Source: Deltaproteobacteria bacterium (GTDB taxonomy: Bacteria; Desulfobacterota; Deferrisomatia; Deferrisomatales; JACRMM01). Taken from it: a stretch of DNA of 64,000 nucleotides. The stretch is taken from positions 216,418 through 280,417 of the forward strand of contig JACRMM010000030.1 of the NCBI GenBank assembly GCA_016214985.1, read 5' to 3'. The notes below the pieces were generated by a model that was not told where the DNA came from, did not search any database, and saw nothing but the letters and a program-made list of their open reading frames with translations. This document shows positions 46,401 to 56,122 of this stretch, piece after piece (positions within the stretch are counted from its first letter, which is position 1; each line of letters begins with the position of its first letter). Made by a program: the position numbers and the translations under genes.

Positions 46401-46853
46401 GCGGGCGGACCGATGGCGCCTCCTCCTCCGCCCACTCCCACGCGCATCCAGATCTCGGCGCTGCCGACCGACGCCAACCCGGAGGCTACCGCCCGGCCCC
46501 AGATGACGAGGCTCCTGCTCCAGTGCAGCTCGGGGGGACAGGAACTGGTGAACCAGAACTACCCGGTGAGCCGGGCGTTCAACTGGTCGGCCCAGGACTG
46601 CGCCGATGTGACGCTCGAGATCGGTGTGGGAAATGTGACGCTGAAGAAGTGGTACAGCGGGCCGGACGGGTTCCCGAGGTTCCTCGACGACTTCCGGGGC
46701 GGACGCAGAGTGTTTCGGGCGTCGGAGTTCCCCGACCAGAGAGCCTCCCTGGCGCAGTTGCGGGTGGAGACCATTTCGGTGAGCTACGTCATCCGGGGTT
46801 CGCTTCCCGGCGCGCCCTCGATGCGGAGTGTGCCGGAACGGGCCGTTCAGTAG
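43413..46853 (+). CDS. tssM: T6SS inner-membrane channel protein TssM (IcmF)
   Basis: 1146 residues: two N-terminal transmembrane helices (about 10-30 and 36-55), a cytoplasmic NTPase-like domain with Walker A GEAGGGKTT at residues 118-126, a third helix near residue 435, then a long periplasmic part ending in the TssJ-binding beta domain. The start is the GTG at 43413, 3 bp after the tssL stop. The Walker motif is intact, which is not true of all TssM proteins. Confidence 0.93.
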   Translation: MSALKQTFQFVIVLCLVLLAAAAVILISRLLHWPLATVGWFVAAVALLIVAAWFGPKLWRRWAAKRAAGKDQGGDRETVARLKALRERWALLLGQLKASRVGAGGKAVDSLPWYLVLGEAGGGKTTSLRASRLTVSLGGAGGGAEGGAAGLGWSFLEGAIVLDAPASYALPKSDADRAEWGEFLSLLGRSGRRVPLDGLVLAVPADTLLRRSEEELKRDAEALRQRLDEAVRRLGVKFPVYVLVTKWDRVEGMARFFQCLPAGTWDQAFGALNDGGAPVGAFAEGVMDRLRARMGELRLVLLADPQLRESQRPVTIFPEEAAALGRPLAAFLSALFAVDPYREGLPLRGLYFSSGHQEGKAVSGLLSRLGFPEEELPAPADNRSFFLKGFFGQVLPRDRGLAAPTARALSLRSLTRNLGLTAWALGFVVLAVVLSVSFASNLRRLREVSAQVPSRADLTGRLDADLQVADRIQAAVEKLHTANLGWGLGKHLLPQARKAEEALAAEHDRRFRKGVLEPLDQRFAAGLDQSLASAHAAELAASVDFLAKRIELIKKAQAEPGSSKALARLDQPAYGVLLGGQGSPELASVFQRNYLAHLSWGSDAAYLASERSAEEELLKRVLARPGAELDWLVNWANMQRELKPVRLADFWGAEPPGAGDAAVVEGAYTPEGWAKISEFLQRITGAFPEGSPVAVTRARFEASYRRDYLARWERFLTAFPKGYSAWAGSRDRQVEIAARLGGRDSPYTRLWAGAPDALKPILDLTARREDLPGWLLLVYRWDRLRQPAYQEAVKPRQGVLGSLATKSTEVVGRFWEKIEGSQDQAATLTEDGRALPFVSGYQDSLVRAAERVRSPQASYQLAKDVFAEADLGVGEPQQPISRTHWCVNGLRRILGKGGSGEEIFWELLSRPADQIWSAVLSQAAGEIQKGWETDVLAPALSLPPKEKSFAVWGQGGKAWDFQKGAAAPFLTKALRPSAKALFGGSIPFSRGFLDGLAGGPMAPPPPPTPTRIQISALPTDANPEATARPQMTRLLLQCSSGGQELVNQNYPVSRAFNWSAQDCADVTLEIGVGNVTLKKWYSGPDGFPRFLDDFRGGRRVFRASEFPDQRASLAQLRVETISVSYVIRGSLPGAPSMRSVPERAVQ

Positions 46854-46908
46854 CAGGCTGCGTAGAAGCGGCGGCGCCGGGCGGCAGAGGGGGCAGGAGG
46901 TGGCCGGG

Positions 46909-48474
46909 GTGCTGACCCTTCGAGCCCTGATCCAGAAGCGTCCCGCGCCCGCAGGGCTCGGCCTGAGGGAGGGGACCTCCCTGGTCGGACGGGCGGAGGA
47001 CTGTGACGTCCGGCTCGACGACGCGCGGGTCTCGCGGCACCATGCCGTGCTGGAGGTGTCGGGTGGCCGCGTGGCGGCCCGCGACCTCGGGAGCCGAAAC
47101 GGCCTGTTCGTGAACGGCGCGAGGGTACCCGAGGGCGTGGCGGGCCCCGGCGACCGCCTCTCCTTCGGCCCGCTGGAGTTCGTCGTGGAGGAGGAACGGG
47201 CGACGGCCGCGTCCTCGGACACCGTGATCCTCGAACGAGGGCACCTCGAGACCGAGGTCCTGCCCACCGATGCCCGCCGGCTGCAGACCCTCCACACCAT
47301 TGCAGAAGCTCTCGTCGGAAGTCTCCGGCTCGCCGAGCTCCTCCCCGAGGTACTCGACTGTCTCCAGGGAGCCTTCTCCTGCGACCGCTGCGCCATCGCC
47401 GGCCGGGACGACGAGGGGCGCCTCGTGCGCTGGGCGAGCCGTCCGGAGTCGTCCGGCGAGGCGTTCAGCCGGAGCATCGCGGCGCGGGTCCTCGACCGAG
47501 GAGAGGCGTTGCTCTGCGACGATATCCAGGGTCAGATGCCGTTCGACCTGGGGGAGAGCGTGGCGGCGCTCAACATCCGCTCGGTACTGTGCTCGCCGCT
47601 GGTGTTTCGGGGGGCGGTTCGGGGGCTGGTCTACCTGGATCGGTCGGTCCCCGGCATGTACGATCTGGAAGACCTCGCCCTCTTGCGCAGTATCTCGGCC
47701 ATGGTGGCCATCGCCCTGGAGAACGCCCGGCTCTACGATGAGCTGCGGGAGCGGTACCGCCACGCGGCCGAGGACCTTCGGGCCGCCGAGGCGCGGCTGG
47801 TGGAGACGGAGCGCGCCGCGGCGCTGGGCCACCTCGCCCTGGCGGTCGCTCACGAGGTGAGGAACCCCGTGACCGTCATCGGCGGGCTCTCCCGGCGCCT
47901 GGAGAGGGGGGTTCCGGAGGCCGAGCGGACCGAGGCCCTGGAGGCGATCCGCGAAGAATCCGACCGCCTGGAGCGGATGATGACCCGGGTCGAGGCGCTC
48001 ATCGGCTTGCCCGAGGCTGCGCCGATGCCCTCGCCGGTCGGGCCGGCGGTGGCGGAGGCCGTGGCCGAGGCGGGGCCTCTCTTCGCGCGGCGGGGGATCT
48101 CCCTGCAGGTCCGCAGCCCCGGGCCGGAGGCGAGCGATCGTGCCTACCACGACCCCACCCTCACTCGGATCGGGCTGGCGGCGGTGCTGGAGCACGCCGC
48201 CCAGGCGCTTGGGCCGGGTGGGGCCGTGGAGGTGAGGGCCGGCCCGGTCGAGGGTGGATGGGTCGTCGACGTGGCCGACGCGCGCTGCGTGGGGTGCCCG
48301 GAGGGGGGGTACGGCACAGAGGCCTCGGACGCGGCGCCGGAGCCCTGGTCCCTCGACCTGGGGCTCGCTCTGGCGCAGCGCGCCATGGCCGCCCAGGGCG
48401 GCCGCCTGCGGCTCGGGGGACACGCCGACACCGGGGTCTGGGTGCGGCTTGTCCTGCCGACCGAGGACCTCTAG
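46909..48474 (+). CDS. FHA-GAF-histidine-kinase-like protein with degenerate ATPase domain
   Basis: 521 residues. An FHA domain comes first (LVGRAEDCDVRL, VSRHHAVLE, DLGSRNGLFVNG; residues about 5-95), then a linker with SSDTVILERG, a GAF domain (about 128-278), a dimerisation helix with the H-box AVAHEVRNPVTVIGGLSRRL (His315), and an ATPase-like domain. The usual N-box Asn is replaced (LEHAAQAL) and the G1 region is not recognisable, though LGLALAQRAMAAQGGRLRLG resembles the G2 box. It may bind partners rather than phosphorylate. The GTG at 46909 has AGGAGG 9 nt upstream. It follows tssM. Confidence 0.8.
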   Translation: MLTLRALIQKRPAPAGLGLREGTSLVGRAEDCDVRLDDARVSRHHAVLEVSGGRVAARDLGSRNGLFVNGARVPEGVAGPGDRLSFGPLEFVVEEERATAASSDTVILERGHLETEVLPTDARRLQTLHTIAEALVGSLRLAELLPEVLDCLQGAFSCDRCAIAGRDDEGRLVRWASRPESSGEAFSRSIAARVLDRGEALLCDDIQGQMPFDLGESVAALNIRSVLCSPLVFRGAVRGLVYLDRSVPGMYDLEDLALLRSISAMVAIALENARLYDELRERYRHAAEDLRAAEARLVETERAAALGHLALAVAHEVRNPVTVIGGLSRRLERGVPEAERTEALEAIREESDRLERMMTRVEALIGLPEAAPMPSPVGPAVAEAVAEAGPLFARRGISLQVRSPGPEASDRAYHDPTLTRIGLAAVLEHAAQALGPGGAVEVRAGPVEGGWVVDVADARCVGCPEGGYGTEASDAAPEPWSLDLGLALAQRAMAAQGGRLRLGGHADTGVWVRLVLPTEDL

Positions 48475-48568
48475 CCAGGCATCTCAGGCCTCCGCGCCGT
48501 TGCGAGAGACGGGCTTCGATCCGTAGTCTCGAGAGCGCACGTGACGTAGGAGGCAAGATCGCTCGCTC

Positions 48569-49966
48569 TCAAGGATTTCTGGGCGCCGGAGCTCCTCCCT
48601 GTGCCTTGACTACCCCAACCAGGCCCGCCACCGGCTGCCCCCCCTCGGTCCGAAGCACTGCGGTGGAGATCGGGCCGACGGTGAGGCCCGCGGCGACCAC
48701 CGCTTGCTCGACATGCCGGCGACTGTGGCTGAAGCGGCCGTGGGGGTGGAGCCGGTACCCGGGAGCCGGTAGCTCCTCCCCCCCGTACTCCAGGGTGAAG
48801 GCGAAAACGCCGCCCGGCCGCAGCGCTGCCGCGGCGCATCGGAACACCGGCCCGAGGTCGCCGAAGTAGCACAGGGTGTCGGCGGAGGCGATCACGTCGA
48901 AGGCCGCCGGGCGCTGGCCCAGGAATGCGGTGAGCTCCCCCTCGACGAGCTCGTCGTACACGCCCCGACGCGCGGCCTTGGTGAGCATGCGAGCGGAGAG
49001 GTCGACGCCGGTGAGGCACTCCGCGTGGGGCCGCAAGGAGGGACCGCACAGCCCGGTCCCGCAGCCCGCGTCGAGCACGCGAAGCAGGCCCGACGCGCCG
49101 CGCAGCACCCCGGCGAGCGCTTCGGCCACGAGCTCCGGTGCCCGGTACCCGAGGCCGCTGAGGTGCGCGTCGAAGCTCTCTGCCATCTCGTCAAAGACCT
49201 GCCGCACGTAAGCGTCTGGAGCGCGGGCCGGGGCCGCTCGCCCTCCGTAGGCGGCGAACAGGTGCTGCGCGACCGGGTCTCCGGGCTCGGCTTCAAGCCA
49301 CTGCTCGAGCATTTCCGCGGCCTCGGCGTGCCGGCCCAGCTGGAGCAGGGTACGGGCCAGGCCTTGGCGGGCTTGGGCGTGGCCGGGCAGCAACGCCACC
49401 GCCTTCCGGTACGCCTCCGCGGCCTCGGGGAGCCGGCTGTGTCGACGCAGCGCGTTGCCGAGGTTGTAAGGGAAGTCGGGGTTGGCGGGGGCCAGGGCGG
49501 CGGCAGACCGGCACGCCTCGATCGCTTCCTCGAGCCGGCCGAGTCCCTGGAGCACGACCCCGAGGTTGTTGTGCGCCGCCGCGTGCTCGGGCTGGAGCGC
49601 GATGGCACGACGGTAGGCGGCCTCGGCCTCCTCGGGCCGTCCGAGCTCCTTCAGGACGTTTCCGCGGTTGTTGTGCGCGTCCGGGAGGTCCGGGCGGAGG
49701 GAGACGATCCGGTCCACGAGCGCGAGGGCCTCGTCGTTGGCGTCTCGCTGGTGGCAGAGCACGGCAAGGAAGTGAAGCGCGTCAATCGAATCGGGCGAGT
49801 CGGGCGCGCAGGCGAGGATCCGTCGGTAGACGGACGCCGCCTCGTCGAAGCACCCCTTCTCGTGGAGCTTGATGCCGAGGAAGAGCGCCTCGTCGCGACG
49901 GAACACGACCTCGCCCCTGTCCGGGCCGGACGTGTCCGCGGTCGAGACTCGGGCCGTCGGCGCCAC
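48569..49966 (-). CDS. TPR protein with C-terminal SAM methyltransferase domain
   Basis: About 465 residues: roughly six TPR units (PDLPDAHNNRGNVLKELGRP, AAHNNLGVVLQGLGRLEEAI and so on) followed by a class I methyltransferase domain (LLRVLDAGCGTGLCGPSLRP, VIASADTLCYFGDL). The DAGCGTG motif I and a typical acidic position after the second strand are present, so activity is likely; the substrate is unknown. The GTG at 49966 is 5 bp after the GNAT stop and is preferred to the longer frame, which would overlap that gene. It is convergent with the FHA kinase gene. Confidence 0.78.
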   Translation of the reverse strand: MAPTARVSTADTSGPDRGEVVFRRDEALFLGIKLHEKGCFDEAASVYRRILACAPDSPDSIDALHFLAVLCHQRDANDEALALVDRIVSLRPDLPDAHNNRGNVLKELGRPEEAEAAYRRAIALQPEHAAAHNNLGVVLQGLGRLEEAIEACRSAAALAPANPDFPYNLGNALRRHSRLPEAAEAYRKAVALLPGHAQARQGLARTLLQLGRHAEAAEMLEQWLEAEPGDPVAQHLFAAYGGRAAPARAPDAYVRQVFDEMAESFDAHLSGLGYRAPELVAEALAGVLRGASGLLRVLDAGCGTGLCGPSLRPHAECLTGVDLSARMLTKAARRGVYDELVEGELTAFLGQRPAAFDVIASADTLCYFGDLGPVFRCAAAALRPGGVFAFTLEYGGEELPAPGYRLHPHGRFSHSRRHVEQAVVAAGLTVGPISTAVLRTEGGQPVAGLVGVVKAQGGAPAPRNP

Positions 49967-49970
49967 GCGT

Positions 49971-50462
49971 CTACCCCGGCCCGTCGTCCGGACGCTGCAG
50001 GCGGTCCCGGTAGGGGCCGGGAGAGGAGCCGGGGATTTCGACGGCCCCCACGGCGCGGGCGTAGAACTCCGTCGCCTCGGCACCGCCGATGACGGCGTAG
50101 GCGTACCCGGCTTCCGCCAGGGCCTGCAGCGCCCGAAGGAGGAGCGCAGACCCGACGCCCGCTCCGCGGGCTTCCTCGGCGACCCCCAGGGGGCCGAAGA
50201 AGCCCTTGAACGTCGCGTCGCAGCATGCGAACCCGAGGATCCGGCCGTCCCTGGTCGCCAGAAAACAACCGATCGGGTGGCTCCCGAAGGCGACCTCGCA
50301 CTCGCTCGCCCAGCCGTCCCCGAACCGGCTCCGCACCCATTCCGCGACGTGACGCTTCTCGTAGGCCCGGGCCGGGCGGATCGCGATACCCTGGCCGCGG
50401 AGCGCTTCGCACGGCGGGCGCGCCTCGGGCAGGTCGTAGAGCTTTACGAGCAGGTCGGACAT
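49971..50462 (-). CDS. GNAT-family acetyltransferase
   Basis: 163 residues. The core motif GVAEEARGAGVGSALLLRAL is the acetyl-CoA-binding R/Q-x-x-G-x-G/A loop, followed by AGYAYAVIGGAEATEFYARA. It is between the TPR-methyltransferase and LysM lipoprotein genes on the minus strand. The substrate is unknown. Confidence 0.85.
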   Translation of the reverse strand: MSDLLVKLYDLPEARPPCEALRGQGIAIRPARAYEKRHVAEWVRSRFGDGWASECEVAFGSHPIGCFLATRDGRILGFACCDATFKGFFGPLGVAEEARGAGVGSALLLRALQALAEAGYAYAVIGGAEATEFYARAVGAVEIPGSSPGPYRDRLQRPDDGPG

Positions 50463-50499
50463 CGGAGGGTTCTCCCGCGCACGGGTGGTGTTGCAGGGC

Positions 50500-51936
50500 T
50501 CAGGGTCCTCGTTTTCGGCACTCGGAGGCCTGCTTCCTGAGCTCGAGGGCCCGGCGGTTGCCGGGGTCGTACTTGAGGGCCCGATCGCACTCGGTCACCG
50601 CCTCGGCGCAGGCGTTCTTCTGATACGCGATCCGGCAGAGGTTCACCATCGCCTCGACGGCCTGCACGCGCAGGTTGCCCGCGCCCAGATTGGCGGGGTC
50701 GCAGGCGAGCGCCTTGTTGCACTGCGTGATCGTCGCTTCGGCGTCCTGCCGGCGCCAGGCTTCGAGCGCCTTGCGGTAGGCGTCGTCGGTGCAGGGGGCG
50801 TCCAGGGCGTACACCTCGTGGCCGATCCTGGACACGTTGCCCGCGGCGTCGACCGCCACGAAGCGAAGGGTCGCGGGCGGGTTCACGTCCACCGGTTTGG
50901 CGTAGGCGACGCCGCGGCCGGGCGCCGGAGCGCTCCCGTCGGTGGTGAACCAGATCCGGGGGCTCGGGTCCGTCTCGTCCCTCGCGCGCAGTGTGACCGC
51001 GGTTCGCCCGGCGTACTTCCCCCCCGGTGGATCGGCCGTCACGGTCGGGGCGGACGCGTCCCGCTCGGGCAGGGGAGGGGCCGACGGAGACCCCGGCACT
51101 CGGATCGTCTGACCGACCTCGAGGCTGTTGGGAGGCTGGATGCTGTTGGAGCGGGCGAGCACGTAGAACAGGTAGTCGTCGTGCAGGAACCGCCCCGAGA
51201 TCTTCGACAGCGTGTCGCCGGGCTGAACGGTGTAGGGGAACCGCTTGTCGCCGAAGCGGGCGGTGAGGAACACGTCCGGGTTCTGGTCGATCTGGGAGAG
51301 GAACTTCCTCGCCTCGTCGCTGTCCGGGTCGAGCCGGCACGCGGCCACGAGCTCCTCTCGGGCCTGTCTCTCCTGGCCCCGGTCCAGAAGCCCGATGACG
51401 GCCTTCACCCGCTCCCGGGCGGCCTCTGGGTCGTGGCGGCCGAGCCGGGCGAGGAGGTCCTGGGCTGCCCGGTTCGCCGGCCACAGCTGCCGCGCCTGCT
51501 CGAGTTGCCGGAGCGCCTCGGCGGACTCGCACCGGTCGATCGACGCGGACCCGCTTTGAACGAGCTCCGCGCTCTGCCGCAGGCTCTGGTTTCCCTCGAG
51601 CAGGTTCTTCGCGTCAGGGTTCGTGGGGTCGGCCCGGCAGGCCAGGCTGGCCTCGGCCCGGGCCTCTGCGTCGCGGCCGGCGCCGAGCAGCCGGATCGCC
51701 GCCTCGGCGTGGGTGCGCGCCGCCTCGGGGTCCCGCTGCTCGAGTCGGCTGGCCAGCGGACCCAGCTCCGGATCGTTCCGACAGGAATCGGGGACCGCCT
51801 GAAGGGCCGCTGCGGCCCCGGCTCCATCGCAGCGGTCCAGCAGGGCTGCGACGGTCTGCACGTGCGGCGTGCACGTCGAGCAGGCCTCGAGACATCCCAG
51901 CAGGCACAGCAGCAGTCCCGTCGGCGCACAGCGCAT
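50500..51936 (-). CDS. LysM lipoprotein with TPR-like helices and FN3-type domain
   Basis: 478 residues: a lipoprotein signal (LLGC, Cys15), Ala/Arg-rich helical repeats (about 25-215), one LysM domain (FPYTVQPGDTLSKISGRFLH to LEVGQTIRVP), a chitobiase C-terminal/FN3-like beta domain (PPGGKYAGRTAVTLRARDET), then further TPR-like helices. LysM binds peptidoglycan, so this lipoprotein could tie the outer membrane to the wall. In this T6SS context it could replace the OmpA domain missing from TssL. The C-terminal repeat QCNKALACDP / ECDRALKYDP is TPR-like with extra cysteines. Confidence 0.78.
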   Translation of the reverse strand: MRCAPTGLLLCLLGCLEACSTCTPHVQTVAALLDRCDGAGAAAALQAVPDSCRNDPELGPLASRLEQRDPEAARTHAEAAIRLLGAGRDAEARAEASLACRADPTNPDAKNLLEGNQSLRQSAELVQSGSASIDRCESAEALRQLEQARQLWPANRAAQDLLARLGRHDPEAARERVKAVIGLLDRGQERQAREELVAACRLDPDSDEARKFLSQIDQNPDVFLTARFGDKRFPYTVQPGDTLSKISGRFLHDDYLFYVLARSNSIQPPNSLEVGQTIRVPGSPSAPPLPERDASAPTVTADPPGGKYAGRTAVTLRARDETDPSPRIWFTTDGSAPAPGRGVAYAKPVDVNPPATLRFVAVDAAGNVSRIGHEVYALDAPCTDDAYRKALEAWRRQDAEATITQCNKALACDPANLGAGNLRVQAVEAMVNLCRIAYQKNACAEAVTECDRALKYDPGNRRALELRKQASECRKRGP

Positions 51937-52173
51937 GAGGAGCTCCGGTCAGGGTCGGGTCGGGGTGGGGCGCGCGGGTCGTCGGCGCCGCCGGCGTCCG
52001 GGAGCCCGGCGCGTCCGAAGCCCGAGGATGAGCCGCGGAATCTAGCGCAACGGCGGAGGCCGCGCAACGGTCGTTCACGTGCGGAGAGTCTGGCCTGACC
52101 TCACCGGCGCTTCGCCGACCCGAATTGGAGGGATCAAGCCGATCCGCGATGGCGGCGCACTCGGACCGTTCGC

Positions 52174-52201
52174 TTGACCGCGGCCCGACCGCCTCTACGA
52201 T
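52174..52201 (+). promoter_or_regulatory. Candidate sigma-70 promoter for the sheath-like gene
   Basis: TTGACC (52174-52179), a 16-bp spacer, TACGAT (52196-52201), 72 bp before the start at 52274. It lies in the 337-bp divergent gap 51937-52273, which holds no gene; no promoter for the LysM gene was recognised there. Confidence 0.45.
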
Positions 52202-52273
52202 GGGGGCCGGCGGGGTTGCGCCCCATCGGGGGCGCCCCAGGGCACCGAAACCGACCGTTGAAAGGAAGAGACC

Positions 52274-53815
52274 ATGGCAGGGCGCGTGGAGATGGAGATC
52301 GGGTTCGGCCGCAGACCGCGAGGGCTCATGTCCCGGGGAGCGGGGGACGGGAAGCACCAGCGGCTCGTGATCCTCGGCGACTTCAGCGGCCGGGGCGGCA
52401 GGGAGCTGCGGGGCTACGGGGTGCCTCTCTCCGGGCGCCGCCTCGTGCCCGTGGACCTGGACACCTTCGACGCGGTGATGGCCCGGTTCGCGCCCCGGCT
52501 GGAATTCCCCGGCGGGGAGGGGAAGCCTCGGATCGAGCTGAGCTTTCGGGAGCTCGGGGACTTTCACCCCGACGCCCTCTATACTCGGGATCCGGTGCTC
52601 GGGCGGCTGCGGGAGCTCGATGCGCGGCTCGAGGAGCCGGCCGGGTTCGAGGCGGTCGCCTCAGAGCTTCGTGCGCTCGCCCGCGGCCGTCTGGCAGACC
52701 TGGAGTTGGAGAGGACGCCGGACGCCGGCCCCTCCGGCCCATCGCCGGAGGAGGACGCGGCGACGCTCGAGCGGCTGCTCGGCCCGCGTGCCCCGGGCGC
52801 CCAGGCCGCGGCGCCCGTGGACGCGGTGCAGGCGTTCGTCCGGCGCCTGGCCGCGTCGGTCGGCGAGGAGCCGTCGCGAGGCCCTGCCGCCGGCTCGGGC
52901 AGCGGGGTCTACCGCGCCGCCCTGGACGAGTTGAGAGCGGAACGTCTGCGCGCGCTGCTGCACGACCCCACGTTCCAAGGCCTGGAGGGGCTGTGGCGAT
53001 CCCTTTCGGGGCTCGTCTCGCGGCTCGAACCGGGGGAAGACCTGACGTTTCACCTCCTGGACGTGACCCGGGGGGAGGTGGACGAGGATCTCCGGGCAGC
53101 CGGCCGCGACGCGCGGGCGAGCGGGCTCTTTCGCGCCCTCGGCGGGGCCGGGGCAGAGGAGGCCGGCGGGCCCACGCTCGTCGCCGCCGACCTCACGCTC
53201 GGCACAGAGGCCTCTGACCTGCCCCTGCTGACGGCCCTGGGAGCGATCGGCTCGCTCCTGGGGGCGCCGTTCCTGGCCGCGGCAGGGCCGACCCTAGCCG
53301 GCTGCTCCTCCCTGGAGGATCTGACCGAGCCCGACCGCTGGAACCCGCTGGAGGCGGGGTGGCAGGAGTTGCGCCGAGGTCCTGCAGCGCCCTGGCTCGG
53401 TCTCGCCCTCCCCCGCGTCCTCCTGCGCCTGCCGTATGGGCCGCGCACGGAGCCGGTGGACGTGTTCGCCTTCGACGAGGCCGTCCCTCTCCTCGAGCAC
53501 GAAGAATTCCTGTGGGGCAACCCGGCGTTGTTCGTGGCGTCGCTTCTCGTCGAGGCGCGGCGCGGGCCGGGACGGGAACCGGGCGAAATCCCGGGCGGAG
53601 AGGTCGAGGACCTGCCCGCCTACACCTACCGCGAGGCCGGCGAGCCCCGGCTGCTCCCCTGCGCGGAGGCGTGGCTCGGCGAGCGAGCGGCCGGGGCCCT
53701 CCTGGATCGAGGCCTCATTCCTGTCCTGAGCCGGCGCGACCGTCCCGGCGTGCGCATCCCGTGGATCGCTTCCGTCTCGGATCCGAGACAGCCCCTTGGC
53801 GGAGCCGGGGCGTGA
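52274..53815 (+). CDS. T6SS sheath-like protein fusing TssB and TssC regions
   Basis: 513 residues. The N-terminal 120 resemble the small sheath protein TssB (RLVILGDFSGRGGRELRGYG, RLVPVDLDTFDAVMARFAP, FRELGDFHPDALYTRDPVLG). After a disordered linker the rest resembles the first part of the large sheath protein TssC (LHDPTFQGLEGLWRSLSGLV, FHLLDVTRGEVDEDLRA, GLALPRVLLRLPYG). The end of TssC, which takes part in sheath interlocking and ClpV recycling, is missing or unrecognisable. It is unlikely to be the main sheath. An accessory or capping role is inference. AAAGGAAG precedes the ATG. Confidence 0.7.
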   Translation: MAGRVEMEIGFGRRPRGLMSRGAGDGKHQRLVILGDFSGRGGRELRGYGVPLSGRRLVPVDLDTFDAVMARFAPRLEFPGGEGKPRIELSFRELGDFHPDALYTRDPVLGRLRELDARLEEPAGFEAVASELRALARGRLADLELERTPDAGPSGPSPEEDAATLERLLGPRAPGAQAAAPVDAVQAFVRRLAASVGEEPSRGPAAGSGSGVYRAALDELRAERLRALLHDPTFQGLEGLWRSLSGLVSRLEPGEDLTFHLLDVTRGEVDEDLRAAGRDARASGLFRALGGAGAEEAGGPTLVAADLTLGTEASDLPLLTALGAIGSLLGAPFLAAAGPTLAGCSSLEDLTEPDRWNPLEAGWQELRRGPAAPWLGLALPRVLLRLPYGPRTEPVDVFAFDEAVPLLEHEEFLWGNPALFVASLLVEARRGPGREPGEIPGGEVEDLPAYTYREAGEPRLLPCAEAWLGERAAGALLDRGLIPVLSRRDRPGVRIPWIASVSDPRQPLGGAGA

Positions 53816-53976
53816 GGGAAGGCGTCGGCCGATCGGCGGACGGGAGTTTGCCCGGAACGGCCGGCGTGGTAAGGTGCACCCAGAGCAAACCATCCGAGCG
53901 GCGCCGCGCACAGCGGCCCGTTCCATAGCCGTCGGCCACTGTTCACGAGAGAACTGGTCGCCAAGGAGGACCTGCG

Positions 53977-54210
53977 ATGAGCGAGCTGCACACCTGTCCG
54001 AACTGCGGAGGGCTTACGAAGAAGGAGGGGCACCTGTGTGCTCCCGTGCCGAACCCGACGAAGTGCGACTATTGCAACGGCGTGACCGAGAGCGCCCGGC
54101 ATGCGTGCGTGCAGATGCGAGAGAAGCTCGAGTACGTCTGCGATGCCTGCGGGCGGATGGCGGTGAGCGCAGATCTTCTGTGTCAGCCGTCAAAGTTGAA
54201 GGGCTGCTGA
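53977..54210 (+). CDS. Small cysteine-rich zinc-ribbon protein
   Basis: 77 residues with 11 cysteines arranged as repeated CxxC units (CPNCGG, CDYCNGV, CDACGRM) and single Cys-His pairs (HLC, HAC), likely binding two or more zinc ions. AAGGAGGACCTGCG precedes the ATG. It stands alone after the sheath-like gene. I do not recognise the family. Its small size and isolation suggest a regulatory or metal-handling role, but this is open. Confidence 0.7.
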   Translation: MSELHTCPNCGGLTKKEGHLCAPVPNPTKCDYCNGVTESARHACVQMREKLEYVCDACGRMAVSADLLCQPSKLKGC

Positions 54211-54300
54211 GGCCTCGAGGCCCCAGCGACTCCCGAGAAGGTCGCGGCGGGGGTGCCGGAAGCCGGTACCCCCGCCGGGTGTTTCGGGCCCGCGGCACCG

Positions 54301-55974
<1,674 letters not shown>

Positions 55975-56122
55975 GATCACGACTCCGAGGGTTGGGTGGG
56001 GAAAGGAGTGGGTTTATAGACGCGGTGCCGAGGAAAAGCAACCCCAGCACGGGTCAGGGACTGGGGACCTGGAACTGGGAACCGGGAACTCGGCTTCGCT
56101 TTGACGGTGGAGACGCCGGAGG

